Assembly (NCBI RefSeq): GCF_036850765.1
Contig: NC_089495.1
Coordinates: 120,055,033 to 120,119,032, forward strand
DNA from: Saccopteryx bilineata
Lineage: Eukaryota > Chordata > Mammalia > Chiroptera > Emballonuridae
DNA length: 64,000 bases
Reading direction: 5' to 3'
Each line of letters starts with the position of its first letter. Position 1 is the first letter of the stretch. A program made the translations under genes and the position numbers. Positions 52,891 to 63,823 of this stretch are shown here, in pieces. The notes under the pieces were generated by a model. That model was not told the DNA's origin, did no database searches, and was given only the letters and a program-made list of their open reading frames with translations.

Positions 52891-53510
52891 TGTTTCTTTC
52901 CCTGGAGATCTTTCAAGTGAAAGGTCAGATTCTCAAATTCATTGTTAAGTGCTTAAAAATAATATTCCAGAGCAAGAATTCATCTTTGTATTTTTACATG
53001 ATCTAGTATCAGAAAATTTGTTTTTATGTCATTAAGAATTATATGTTGTGTTCCCATTCTTATGATTTAATTTTACTTGTAAATGTATAAGGATATTTCA
53101 ATGAAAGAAATGTAACTAAAAAAAAAGGGCAGAAAGACGGACAAAGATTAATGTGTATTCACAAAATGCTAGGTCCTGAAGATTTAAAAATGAAGAGACA
53201 GGGTTTGTCTGTGTAGCTAACAGACACCATATTAACGGCAATTCCCAAGAGCGGTGGGGCTTATGGGAGGTGGAGTATTGCCTTTGACTGACAGAACCAT
53301 GAAGACTTTGCACAGGAAGTCAACTTGAGCTCCATCTTGAAAAACTGAGAAGGAGAAAACCAGTGCAGTCCAAGTAGACAAAAATTATAAACTTCCTGTG
53401 AACTCAGGTAGGCTTTCTTTGAAAAAAGCTTCACTTGTCTTTGGTCATTTTGTTGTAAGATACTTAATCTCAACTGTTAAATGTAAGAATAAAATGGCTA
53501 ATGTCTAAGC
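52891..53510 (+). other. NHLRC3: Likely NHLRC3 3' untranslated region
   Basis: Unique sequence after the stop. The first good poly(A) signal is AATAAA at 53488-53493; a later AATAAA at 54148-54153 lies in a MIR relic and is less likely. Confidence 0.5.
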
Positions 53511-54044
53511 ACTTGACCAAAAAGGATTTTTACAAATACTGGAATGTTTTTTGAAGGGAGTTTTAAAGATAGGGCTTCTCCTCAGTGCCTTCTCCTTTTT
53601 TCATCTTTAACATGAACTCACTTCATTCCTAACAACTGTCTACCTCAGATAAATTTTAGAATGATTTATAGGGGTATGTGTGCCAAACACTGAGCTACTA
53701 AAATGAATAATTTCCTGCATTTCTATTTCTACATCTTTTTTTTTTTTACCACTGTGGTCTGAATACTGGCTTTCTATTTAAGACCATTTTTTTCAGTTTG
53801 CTATAGTTTATTCTAGATTGTGATGGAACCTTGCCATGTTATGCTCTTTCAGATTATTCTTCCTTTGCCCTTCTTTCAGCCTTCCTCTGTATCCTAATGT
53901 TTTAGTGTAAATTGTGTAGCACATAAGCAATCTGAAACCAACTGTCCTCATCACTATTGACTGGGGCCTGCTTTCCAGACCTCAAGAAACTCACACTTTT
54001 TTTGATGATTGAATCATATCTTGATGGAGTTAGGAAGGTGATCT

Positions 54045-54265
54045 ACCAACAGGAAATGCTGTCCAGTGTTCCAAGGTCATTGATAAGTGTGTTTTTACCA
54101 CTGATCAAGCTATCTGATCTTAAATGAGTAGCCTTAGTTTTCTGTTCAATAAAATGCGAACATTGTTGTTGGAATGCTGTGAGGATCAGATGTGTAATAG
54201 GTCCGTGTGTGCCCTTTGAAATCTGTGATAGCTCCAAGTACATTATGAAAGGTCCTTTTATACTT
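54045..54265 (-). repeat. MIR relic
   Basis: 'gccttagttttctgttcaat' and 'tgctgtgaggatcagatgtg' in MIR order. Confidence 0.55.
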
Positions 54266-54847
54266 GACATTTACCTGGAATTAAAAGGTTGGCCTGAATT
54301 TTCCATTTATATCTTTTATCAAAACATATCCCTCTGAACATTACGGGGTTTAGCCAATATATATACTATAATTAGCTGATTTGGATGAAAGATAGCAATT
54401 CAAGGTGGTATTTTGCTGTTGTTCTGTTTCTAATCCAGGGCAAGAAGTACAACTGTCCATTTGTACGAATGCAGGTTAGGTAAACTGATATTGTCATTTC
54501 AAAAATATTTCATTTTGTTTTATACCATATTCTTATATAATATTGAAAATATTATCTGTATCTTGCTAAAAACATTTTATCAGCATACTAAGCAATCACG
54601 TTTTTTTTCCTTTTTCCTTTGGATTAATTGTTTAAATGCATGAGAAATGTGTTGTATTTTCTATTAAATAATACCCATTAAAATTTTGGAAGGAAAAGGC
54701 AATATTATCTGGCTCTCGAATTTGATTTTATTGTTACATTTTATTTGATTTTATTGTTAGAAAAGCAGTTTGTAACATCTTATTTCATTGAAGAATTTCA
54801 ACAATCATGAAATCACAGGATGCTGCTGAGAAGATATTCCCCTTTTA

Positions 54848-55829
54848 AAAATTATTTTTCATTTATATTTGATGGACAATATTATATTTCAGGTTTATAG
54901 TATAGTAATTAGACATTTATGTACCTTATGAAATAATTACCACAGTTAAGTCTAGGACCCAGCTGATACCATACATGGTCATTACAATATTATTGACTAT
55001 ATTTCCTATGCTGTACTTTACATCCCCATGACTATTTCTATAACTGGCAATTAGTACTTTTTAATCTCTTTGCCCTTTTTCACCCATTTCCCCAATCCCC
55101 CATCTATCAAAACCATCAGTTTTTTTTCTGTATTCATGAGTTTGCTTCAGTTTTATCTTTAGATCCCACATGTAATTGAAATTATATATTATTTGTCTTT
55201 CTCTGTCTGGCTTATTTCACTTAGCATAATACCCTTTAGGTCCATCCTTCTTGCGAATGGCAAGATGTAATTTTTTCATGGGTGAGTAATATTTTATTGT
55301 ATATACATACCATGTTATCTGTTCATCTATAGTTGCTCCATATCTTGGTTATTATAATAATGATGTGATGAACATTTATCTTTTTGAATTAGTGTTTCAG
55401 GTTTCTTTGAGTAAATGCACAGAAGTGGAATTTCAAATTTCAGATCTTTGGTTGAGGCTAGTTTTGTGTCCCAGCATATGATCTATCCTTGAGAATCTTC
55501 CCTGTGCCCTAGAGAAGAAAGTATAATTTGATGATCTAAGATGAAAAACTCTGTAAATATCAATTATGTTCATTTGGCATAATGTATCATTTAAGATCAT
55601 TATTTCTTTATTAATTTTCTGTTTGGATGATCTATTTATAATAGCTGTCAATGAAGTATTTAAGTTCCTTACTTTGTGTTTTTTATCAGTTTCTCCCTTT
55701 AGTTTCTGTTCATAGTTACTTATATATTTTGGTGCTCCATAACTAGGTGCTTCTATATAAAGAAGTGTTATGTCTTCTTGATGTAGTATATCCTATATGA
55801 TTATAAAATGTCCATTTTTGTCTCTTGTT
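54848..55829 (-). mobile_element. Old L1, left part, host of a younger L1
   Basis: Antisense L1 3' end (54,848-55,430), then after an internal deletion an endonuclease-side fragment (55,433-55,829) whose minus-strand reading contains [11 protein letters not shown]. The same old element resumes at 61,979 on the far side of the inserted L1. Confidence 0.75.
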
Positions 55830-55843
55830 ACCTTTATTATTTT
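55830..55843. repeat. Target-site duplication of the full-length L1 (left copy)
   Basis: acctttattatttt, identical to 61979-61992. Confidence 0.85.
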
Positions 55844-55850
55844 TTTTTTT

Positions 55851-55889
55851 ACTAGTTTATCTTTTATTTATTGTACATGGTAATGTTTC
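55851..55889 (-). other. 39-base segment between two L1 A-tails (3' transduction candidate)
   Basis: Read on the minus strand, the L1 A-tail is followed by GAAACATTACCATGTACAAT, then AATAAAAG and ACTAGT, then a second poly(A), then the target duplication. It carries its own AATAAA. The segment is not part of the old L1, which continues directly across the insertion. Confidence 0.7.
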
Positions 55890-56164
55890 TTTTTTTTTTT
55901 TTAATAAATTTTTATTAATGGTAATGGGATGACATTAATAAATCAGGGTGAATATATTCAAAGAAAACATTTCTAGGTTATTTTGTCATCAAATTATGTT
56001 GCAAACCCCTCGCCCAAAGTCAGATTGTCCTCCGCCACCCTCCATCTAGTTCTCTGTGCCCCTCCCCCTCCCCCTAACTCTCTCCCTCCCTCCCTCCCAT
56101 GTCCTCCCTCCCCCCCCACCCTTGGTAACCACCACACTCTTGTCCATGTCTCTTAGTCTCATTT

Positions 56165-56909
56165 TTATGTTCCACCAATGTATGGAATCATGTAGTTCTT
56201 GTTTTTTTCTGATTTGCTTATTTCACTCCTTATAATGTTATCAAGATCCCACCATTTTGCTGTAAATGATCTGATGTCATCATTTCTTATGGCTGAGTAG
56301 TATTCCATAGTGTATATGTGCCACATCTTCTTTATCCAGTCTTCTATTGAAGGGCTTTTTGGTTGTTTCCATGTCTTGGCCACTGTGAACAGTGCTGCAA
56401 TTGAACATGGGGCTACATGTGTCTTCACGTATCAATGTTTCTGAGGTTTTGGGGTATATACCCAGTAGAGGGATTGCTGGGTCATAAGGTAGTTCTATTT
56501 GCAGTTTTTTGAGGAACCACCATACTTTCCTCCATAATGGTTGTACTACTTTACAGTCCCACCAACAGTGAATGAGGGTTCCTTTTTCTCCACAGCCTCT
56601 CCAACATTTGCTATTACCCGTCTTGTTGATAATAGCTAATCTAACAGGAGTGAGGTGGTATCTCATTGTAGTTTTGATTTGCATTTCTCTAATAACTAAT
56701 GAAGCTGAGCATCTTTTCATATATCTGTTGGCCATTTGTATCTCTTCCTGGGAGAAGTGTCTGTTCATGTCCTCTTCCCATTTTTTTATTGGATTGTTTG
56801 TTTGTTTGTTGTTGAGTTTTATGAGTTCTTTGTAAATTTTGGATATTAGGCCCTTATCTGAGCTGTTGTTTGAAAATATCAGTTCCCATATAGATGTCTG
56901 TTTATTTAT

Positions 56910-56940
<31 letters not shown>

Positions 56941-59900
56941 TTCTGAAGCTGGAAACAGGGAGAGACAGTCAGACAGACTCCCGCATGCGCCCGACCGGGA
57001 TCCACCCGGCACGCCCACCATAGGGCGACGCTCTGCCCACCAGGGGGCGATGCTCTGCCCCTCCGGGGCGTCGCCATGTTGGCGACCAGAGCCACTCTAG
57101 CGCCTGAGGCAGAGGCCACAGAGCCATCCCCAGCGCCCGGGCCATCTTTGCTCCAATGGAGCCTTGGCTGCGGGAGGGGACGAGAGAGACAGAGAGGAAA
57201 GCGCGGCGGAGGGGTGGAGAAGCAAATGGGCGCTTCTCCTGTGTGCCCTGGCCAGGAATCGAACCCGGGTCCTCCGCACGCTAGGCCGACGCTCTACTGC
57301 TGAGCCAACCGGCCAGGGCCTGTTTATTTTGATATCAGTTTCTCTTGCAGAGCAAAAACTTTTAATTCTGATGTAGTCCCATTCATTTATCTTTGCCTTC
57401 ACTTCTCTTGCCATTGGAGTCAAGTTCATAAAATGTTCTTTAAAACCCAGGTCCATGATTTTAGTACCTATGTCTTCTTCTATGTACTTTATTGTTTCAG
57501 GTCTTATATTTAGGTCTTTGATCCATTTTGAATTAATTTTAGTACACGGGGACAGGCTGTAGTCGAGTTTCATTCTTTTGCATGTGGCTTTCCAGTTTTC
57601 CCAACACCATTTGTTGAAGAGGCTTTCTTTTCTCCATTGTGTGTTGTTGGCCCCTTTATCAAAGATTACTTGACCATATATATGTGGTTTTATTTCTGGG
57701 CTTTCTATTCTGTTCCATTGGTCTGAGTGTCTATTTTTTTGCCAATACCATGCTGTTTTGATTATCGTGGCCCTATAATATAGTTTAAAGTCAGGTATTG
57801 TAATGCCCCCAGCTTCATTCTTTTTCCTTAGGATTGTTTTGGCTATTCGGGGTTTTTTATAGTTCCATATAAATCTGATGATTTTTTGTTCCATTTCTTT
57901 AAAAAATCTCATAGGGATTTTGATGGGAATTGCATTAAATTTGTATATTGCTTTGGGTAATATGGCCATTTTGATTATATTTATTCTTCCTATCCAAGAA
58001 CAAGGAATATTTTTCCATCTCATTGTATCTTTTTCGATTTCCCTTAACAATGCTTTGTAATTTTCATTATATAGGTCCTTTACGTTCTTTGTTATGTTTA
58101 TTCCTAGGTATTTTATTTTTTTTGTTGCAATCGTGAAGTGGATTATTTTTTTGAGTTCGTTTTCTAATATTTCATTGTTGGCATATAGAAAGGCTATGGA
58201 CTTTTGTATGTTAATTTTGTATCCTGCGACCTTACTGTATTGGTTTATTGTTTCTAATAATCTTTTTGTGGAGTCCTTCGGGTTTTCGATGTATAGGATC
58301 ATATCATCAGCAAAAAGTGATAGCTTTACTTCTTCTTTTCCGATATGGATGCCTTTTATTTCTTTGTCTTGTCTGATTGCTCTGGCCAGAACTTCTAGCA
58401 CCACGTTGAATAAGAGTGGAGAGAGTGGACAACCCTGTCTTGTTCCTGATTTAAGGTAGAAAGTCCTCAGTTTTATGCCGTTTAATAGGATGTTGGCTGA
58501 TGGTTTATCATATATGGCCTTTATCATGTTGAGATATTTTCCTTCTATACCCATTTTGTTGAGAGTCTTAAACATAAAATTGTGTTGTATTTTATCAAAA
58601 GCCTTTTCTGCATCTATTGATAAGATCATGTGGTTTTTGTTCTTTGTTTTGTTGATATGGTGTATTACGTTAACCGTTTTGCGTATGTTGAACCATCCTT
58701 GAGATTCTGGGATGAATCCCACTTGATCATGATGTATTATTTTTTTAATATGTTGTTGTATTCGGTTTGCCAGTATTTTGTTTAGTATTTTAGCATCTGT
58801 ATTCATTAGAGATATTGGTCTGTAGTTTTCTCTCTTTGTGCCATCCTTGCCAGGTTTTGGTATGAGGGTTATGTTGGCCTCATAAAATGTGTTTGGAAGT
58901 ATTGCTTCTTCTTCAATTTTTTGGAAGACTTTGAGTAGAATAGGAACCAAGTCTTCTTTGAATGTTTGATAGAATTCACTAGTATAACCGTCTGGGCCTG
59001 GACTTTTATTTTTGGGGAGATTTTTAATAGTTTTTTCTATTTCCTCCCTGCTGATTGGTCTGTTTAGGCTTTCTGCTTCTTCATGACTCAGTCTAGGAAG
59101 GTTGTATTGTTCTAGGAATTTATCCATTTCTTCTAGATTGTTGTATTTGGTGGCATATAATTTTTCATAGTATTCTACAATAATTCTTTGTATTTCTATG
59201 ATGTCTGTGGTGATCTCTCCTCTTTCATTTTGGATTTTATTTATTTGAGTCCTGTGTCTTTTTTCCTTGGTGAGTCTTGCCAAGGGTTTGTCAATTTTGT
59301 TGATCTTTTCAAAGAACCAGCTCCTTGTTTTATTGATTTTTTCTATAGTTTTTCTGTTCTCTATTTCATTTATTTCTGCTCTGATTTTTATTATCTCCTT
59401 TCTTCGGCTGGTTTTGGGTTGTCTTTGTTCTTCTTTTTCTAGTTCCTTAAGGTGTGAAGTTAAGTGGTTTACTTCGGCTCTCTCTTGTTTGTTCATATAG
59501 GCCTGAAGTGATATGAACTTTCCTCTTATTACTGCTTTTGCTGCATCCCAGAGATTCTGATATGTCGTATTTTCATTTTCATTTGTCTGTATATATCTTT
59601 TGATTTCTGCGCTTATTTCTTCTTTGACCCATTCATTTTTTAGAAGTATGTTGTTTAGTTTCCACATTTTTGTGGGTTTTTCCCCCTCTTTTTTGCAGTT
59701 GAATTCTAGTTTCAAGGCTTTATGATCAGAAAATATGCTTGGTACAATTTCAGTTTTTCTAAATTTGCTGATATTGTCTTTGTGGCCCAACATATGGTCA
59801 ATTCTTGAGAATGTTTCATGTACACTAGAGAAAAATGTATACTCTGTCGCTTTGGGATGAAGTGTCCTGTAGATGTCTATCATATCCAGGTGTTCTAGTA

Positions 59901-60411
59901 TTTCGTTTAAGGCCACTATATCTTTATTGATTCTCTGTTTGGATGACCGATCTAGAGCCATCAGCGGTGTATTGAGGTCTCCAAGTATGATTGTATTTTT
60001 GTTAGTTTTTGTTTTAAGGTCAATAAGTAGCTGTCTTATATATTTTGGTGCTCCTTGGTTTGGTGCATATATATTAAGGATTGTTATGTCTTCTTGATTC
60101 AACTTCCCCTTAATCATTATGAAATGACCATTTTTGTCTCTGAGTACTTTTTCTGTCTTGTAGTCAGCATTATTAGATATGAGTATTGCTACACCTGCTT
60201 TTTTTTGGGTGTTGTTTGCTTGGAGTATTGTTTTCCAGCCTTTCACTTTGAGTTTGTTTTTATCCTTGTTGCTTAGATGTGTTTCTTGTAGGCAGCATAT
60301 AGTTGGATTTTCTTTTTTAATCCATTCTGCTACTCTGTGTCTTTTTATTGGTAAGTTTAATCCATTTACATTTACTGTAATTATTGACACTTGTGGGTTC
60401 CCTACTGCCAT
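56165..60411 (-). pseudogene. L1 ORF2 (endonuclease-reverse transcriptase), interrupted
   Basis: Starts [19 protein letters not shown] at 60411. Endonuclease residues are in place: [12 protein letters not shown] and the SDH motif near 59,720. The RT motif FADDMILY is near 58,310 (about residue 699). The frame is open for about 1,030 residues to 57,321, where a type A SINE is inserted. Past the SINE the frame continues ([10 protein letters not shown]) until a one-base insertion near 56,400 moves it to another frame, which ends at 56,165. The product is therefore truncated, lacking the cysteine-rich C-terminus. Confidence 0.9.
56908..57320 (-). mobile_element. Type A SINE inserted in L1 ORF2
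   Basis: Target duplication tgtttattt (56899-56907 and 57321-57329). Same orientation as the L1. It carries an internal duplication of the 'ctctgcccaccagggggcga' block, making it one of the longest copies here. Confidence 0.9.
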
Positions 60412-60736
60412 TTTATAAATTGCTTTCTGTTAGTTTTGTATCTAGTTTGATTCTTCTCTTTTGTTTTTCTATCATTTGTTTTTGTTTGTTTGTGTTCCAT
60501 ACTTCTTTCCTCTGTTGCTACCTTTTTTAAGTCAAGTGTTTTTGTGGTGGTTTTTTCAAGGGTGGTTACCATTAAGTAATGAAAAGGGTACCTACCATAT
60601 TCATTGTAGTACCCTATCTTATAAGTATTTCTGCACTTCATCATCCTTTGCTACTGTTAATCTCCATCCTCTCCCCCCTTTTTTTCCTTTGTTGTCACAG
60701 TTTAAGTTTGGTTTTATTGTGTTCTTGGTGGAGCTG

Positions 60737-61609
60737 TTACTTGTGGTGGTGTTTTCTTTTGTTCTTTGAATCTGGTTGGAAAACCCCCCTTAGTATTTCC
60801 TGGAGTGGGGGCTTTCTGTTGATAAATTCTCTCATCTTTTCTGTATTTGTGAATGTTTTTATATCTCCTTCATACTTGAAGGATAGCTTTGATGGGTATA
60901 GTATTCTTGGCTGAAAGTTCCTCTCTTTCAGGGCTTTAAATATTGGGGTCCACTCTCTTCTAGCTTGTAGAGTTTCTGCTGAGAAATCTGATGATAATCT
61001 AATAGGCCTTCCTTTATATGTTGTACTCTTCTTTTCCCTGGCTGCCTTGAGAATTTCTTCTTTGTCATTGGTTTGTGTCATCTTTATTATGATGTGCCTT
61101 GGAGTGGGTTTGTTGGGGTTAAGAAAACTTGGTGTTCTGTTTGCTTCTTGAATTTGAGGCTTTAGTTCCTTCCACAGGCTTGGGAAGTTCTCGTCTATTA
61201 TTTGTTTGAGTATATTCTCCATTCCATTTTCTTTCTCTTCTCCCTCTGATATACCTATTATTCTTATGTTATTCTTTCTGATGGAGTCAGACAATTCTTG
61301 TAGGGCTTTCTCATTTTTTATTATTTTTGAGTCTCTTTCTTCTCTCCGTTGTGCCTCAAGTTGTTTGTCTTCTATTTCACTAATCCTATCTTCAATCTGG
61401 GCTGTTATGTTAGCTAAGCTTGTTACCTCGTTTTTCAGCTCGTGAATTGAGTTTTTCATTTCTGTTTGATTTGCTTTTATAATTTCAATTTCCTTGGTAA
61501 TATATTCTTTGTGTTCATTGAGTTGTTTTCTGATCTCCCTATATTGCCTTTCTGTGTTTTCTTGTATATCTCTGAGTATTTTTAAGATTTCTATTTTAAA
61601 TTCTGTCAT
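60737..61609 (-). CDS. L1 ORF1 protein, intact open frame (290 aa)
   Basis: A nucleic-acid-binding chaperone that forms the L1 RNP; role known from other mammals. Residues about 10-100 form a coiled coil rich in Glu, Lys and Ile heptads (QENTERQYREIRKQLNEHKE). Then comes an RRM-like part (KNNIRIIGISEGEEKENGME), then the C-terminal domain with ARREWTPIFKALKERNFQPR. No stop or frameshift. The start codon follows directly on an in-frame TAA that ends a 72-codon upstream frame. Confidence 0.88.
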   Translation of the reverse strand: MTEFKIEILKILRDIQENTERQYREIRKQLNEHKEYITKEIEIIKANQTEMKNSIHELKNEVTSLANITAQIEDRISEIEDKQLEAQRREERDSKIIKNEKALQELSDSIRKNNIRIIGISEGEEKENGMENILKQIIDENFPSLWKELKPQIQEANRTPSFLNPNKPTPRHIIIKMTQTNDKEEILKAAREKKSTTYKGRPIRLSSDFSAETLQARREWTPIFKALKERNFQPRILYPSKLSFKYEGDIKTFTNTEKMREFINRKPPLQEILRGVFQPDSKNKRKHHHK

Positions 61610-61828
61610 TTAGCTCCAAGGCTTCCAATATGTTGTCTTTTCTCCATAGATTTTTCCACATCTTTTTGTGTTACCTCTCTTTCTTTTGTATCCATAATAT
61701 TCGATTTCCTCTTTCTTATCGGCATCTGAGGGTGGTCTTATTGATAGCACGCAGGCGCACTCCCTCGCGGCCTGAATGAGCGTCGCTGCTGCGGTAGCTT
61801 CCTCCACACCCTCGTCTCTCAGATTCAA
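61610..61828 (-). other. 72-codon frame in L1 5' UTR, in frame with and abutting ORF1
   Basis: Begins MNLRDEGVEEATAAATLI and ends with a basic stretch, then TAA immediately before the ORF1 ATG. Same frame, zero spacing. Confidence 0.5.
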
Positions 61829-61978
61829 GTGATAACAGTCCTTTTGCTTTCAGTTTGTGTGGAACTCCGGAATGCTCCGAGGATAAATTTTTCTGCTTCT
61901 AGTTGATAAATTTGTTGTGATTTAGGGGAGAGCTGTCGGACGCGCTTCTCACGGCGCCATTTCCGTGACGTCACTCCC

Positions 61979-61992
61979 ACCTTTATTATTTT
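61979..61992. repeat. Target-site duplication of the full-length L1 (right copy)
   Basis: acctttattatttt, identical to 55830-55843. Confidence 0.85.
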
Positions 61993-62520
61993 GAAATCTA
62001 TTTTGTCAGGTGTAGCATACTGCTTTTCTGTGGATACAATTTGCTTGGAAAATCATTTTCTACCCTTTCACATTGACTTTGTACCTTAAATGTGTATCCT
62101 TAGGCAGCAGTCTGCTCTTCTGTGTCTCTTTATTGGTGAATTCAATCCATTGCATTAGGGTAGTTATTGATGTACGAGGATTTCCTGTAACCACTTTATC
62201 TTGTTTTCTGGTAGTTCCATGTCTCCATTGGTTGTTTTCCTTTGTGTTTCTGTATGTTGTTTTTGTTTGGTGGTATTCCATACTTTTTTTACTGTTTTCT
62301 CTCTTGAAGTTATGTGTCTCGATTTTGGATTTTTTTTTTTGTATGTATTTACCATTAGGTTTATGTCAAAGAAAGTTTATATTTACATTAGTCCTTTATC
62401 TTTTGAATGCATCTAATCTCCATTCCCCTTGGCAGATTCAGACCTTTACCCCCTCCACTTTTTATGATTTTGGTGTCCCAAATTACCCTAATTTATGCTG
62501 TGATCTTACTGGAAGTGAAG
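61993..62520 (-). mobile_element. Old L1, right part
   Basis: Continuation of the older L1: the endonuclease N-terminal side ('tgtgtctctttattggtgaa') and the ORF1-ORF2 spacer. It ends abruptly at the ERV LTR. Confidence 0.7.
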
Positions 62521-62980
62521 TGTAGAAAAGAAAGGTTCTTAAACATGAATAATTTTTGGCAAACTTACTTTCTCTAAAACAAAGAGACTTTTAGCAGAAC
62601 TTACTTTTTCTGAAAAGACTCCCTATTCCTGGCCTTGAGGCCAGTCCCCCAGACTGTGGCCTTGGACTAGCTTTGCAAGGGTGCAGGTGTTCTCAGAATG
62701 TTTCTCCCTGAATTAACCCTATAGATAAACATTGTAAGAAAGCTTGTTCCACTGCTTTGTTTTGCTGTTAAGCTTTCTCCCCTCCCCATTCCTCAGTCAG
62801 TAATGAATTCTCCCTATAAAACCTAACCCCAAACTGTCAGGGCCTCATTGATTTGAACGATTTAGGTTTCCATGCAGTCCACGTAGCCAGCTAATTAAAG
62901 ACTCCTAATTTCTTAATTTGGCTAATTGATTGTGTGGCTGGACGTCCGTTATCTTGTTATCTCACTGTTCCAACACAACA
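62521..62980 (+). repeat. 5' LTR of the gammaretrovirus-like ERV (460 bp)
   Basis: Starts tgtagaaaag and ends caacacaaca (TG...CA). TATA box tataaa at 62815-62820; poly(A) signal attaaa at 62894-62899. Confidence 0.75.
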
Positions 62981-62981
62981 T

Positions 62982-62999
62982 ATGGAGGCCTCAGCAACA
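62982..62999 (+). promoter_or_regulatory. ERV primer-binding site
   Basis: atggaggcctcagcaaca, two bases after the LTR end; the TGGAGGCC start is typical of a gamma-type ERV PBS. The priming tRNA is not assigned. Confidence 0.5.
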
Positions 63000-63823
63000 T
63001 AAGAGTCCTTTGGATTCACTTGTCTTTTTTGTCTTTGCAATACAATCGGGGAGCTGACCGCCTCGGTCTGACTGCCGGGAGCAGAAGCCTAGCTGGGGAT
63101 GCACCACCTGAGACATTCGAGGGCCCTGCTGGTCTTTTCTGTCTCACCGACAGTCAGCCATAGACAATCAGCAAGACCTTCCATCCATTTGGAGTCATCA
63201 AGAAAGCCTTTCTGTGGCTAGCCCTCTGTACTATTGTGATGGAGGGTCAGATGTGACTAAACTCACACAATAGGCTCTCCAGTGCCAAGACATTGGCAGA
63301 GAGTTATCTGAAAGAGGGATCTCTGTGCTCTTGGGAGGGCAGTTGCTGGGACTGAGTCCCACCTTAAGCTTCCTAGGACACCTTTGGAGTTGCTTCCATA
63401 TGTCTGCCCTCTGTCGGTTTTGCTGTTTCCGTTTATTTTTACAGGACATCCTAAGAGACATCTCCTGGTTTGGTCCCTCTTTGGGGTCTCCTTACTGCAT
63501 TCTTCACTGGATAGAGGACCTTTATTTTCAAGGGTCCCTCTCTGATTTTATTCCTGCCGAGGTCTCGTTCTTCACTTTTGTTTTGTTATTCTGTCTCTGT
63601 GTTGAAAACCCCTGAGTGACTGTGTGAATAAGGAGCTCAGGTACCTGAGCCTGAGTTTCCAGTGTGTGGCTCTTCACGGGCACCCCCTTCCCTTTTGTCT
63701 GAAAGTTCTTTGGTTCTCCAGGATATGATCTAACAGGGGACATTTTAGAAAACTGGCACAAACCTTGGTTCATGATCCCTTTTGTGATTTTGGGAAGTTT
63801 ACAAACTCATATTGTTTGTAACA
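63000..63823 (+). other. ERV leader region
   Basis: GC-moderate leader with no conserved coding frame recognised. Packaging signals cannot be identified by eye. Confidence 0.45.

Larger units (their letters stand above)
55844..61978 (-). mobile_element. Full-length L1 retrotransposon, recent but disabled
   Basis: Bounded by a 14-bp target duplication. On the minus strand it begins GGGAGTGACGTCACGGAAAT, has a GC-rich 5' UTR of about 370 bp, ORF1 (61609-60737), a spacer of about 325 bp, ORF2 (from 60411), a 3' UTR with a G-rich purine tract (56,030-56,125) and an A-tail at 55890-55902, followed by a 39-base extra segment and a second A-tail. A type A SINE interrupts ORF2. It is inserted in an older L1 of the same orientation. 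Confidence 0.9.

Noticed and set aside
54148..54153. AATAAA as the NHLRC3 poly(A) signal
   Set aside because: It lies in a MIR relic 1.26 kb past the stop; the AATAAA at 53,488 is nearer and in unique sequence. Not excluded as an alternative.
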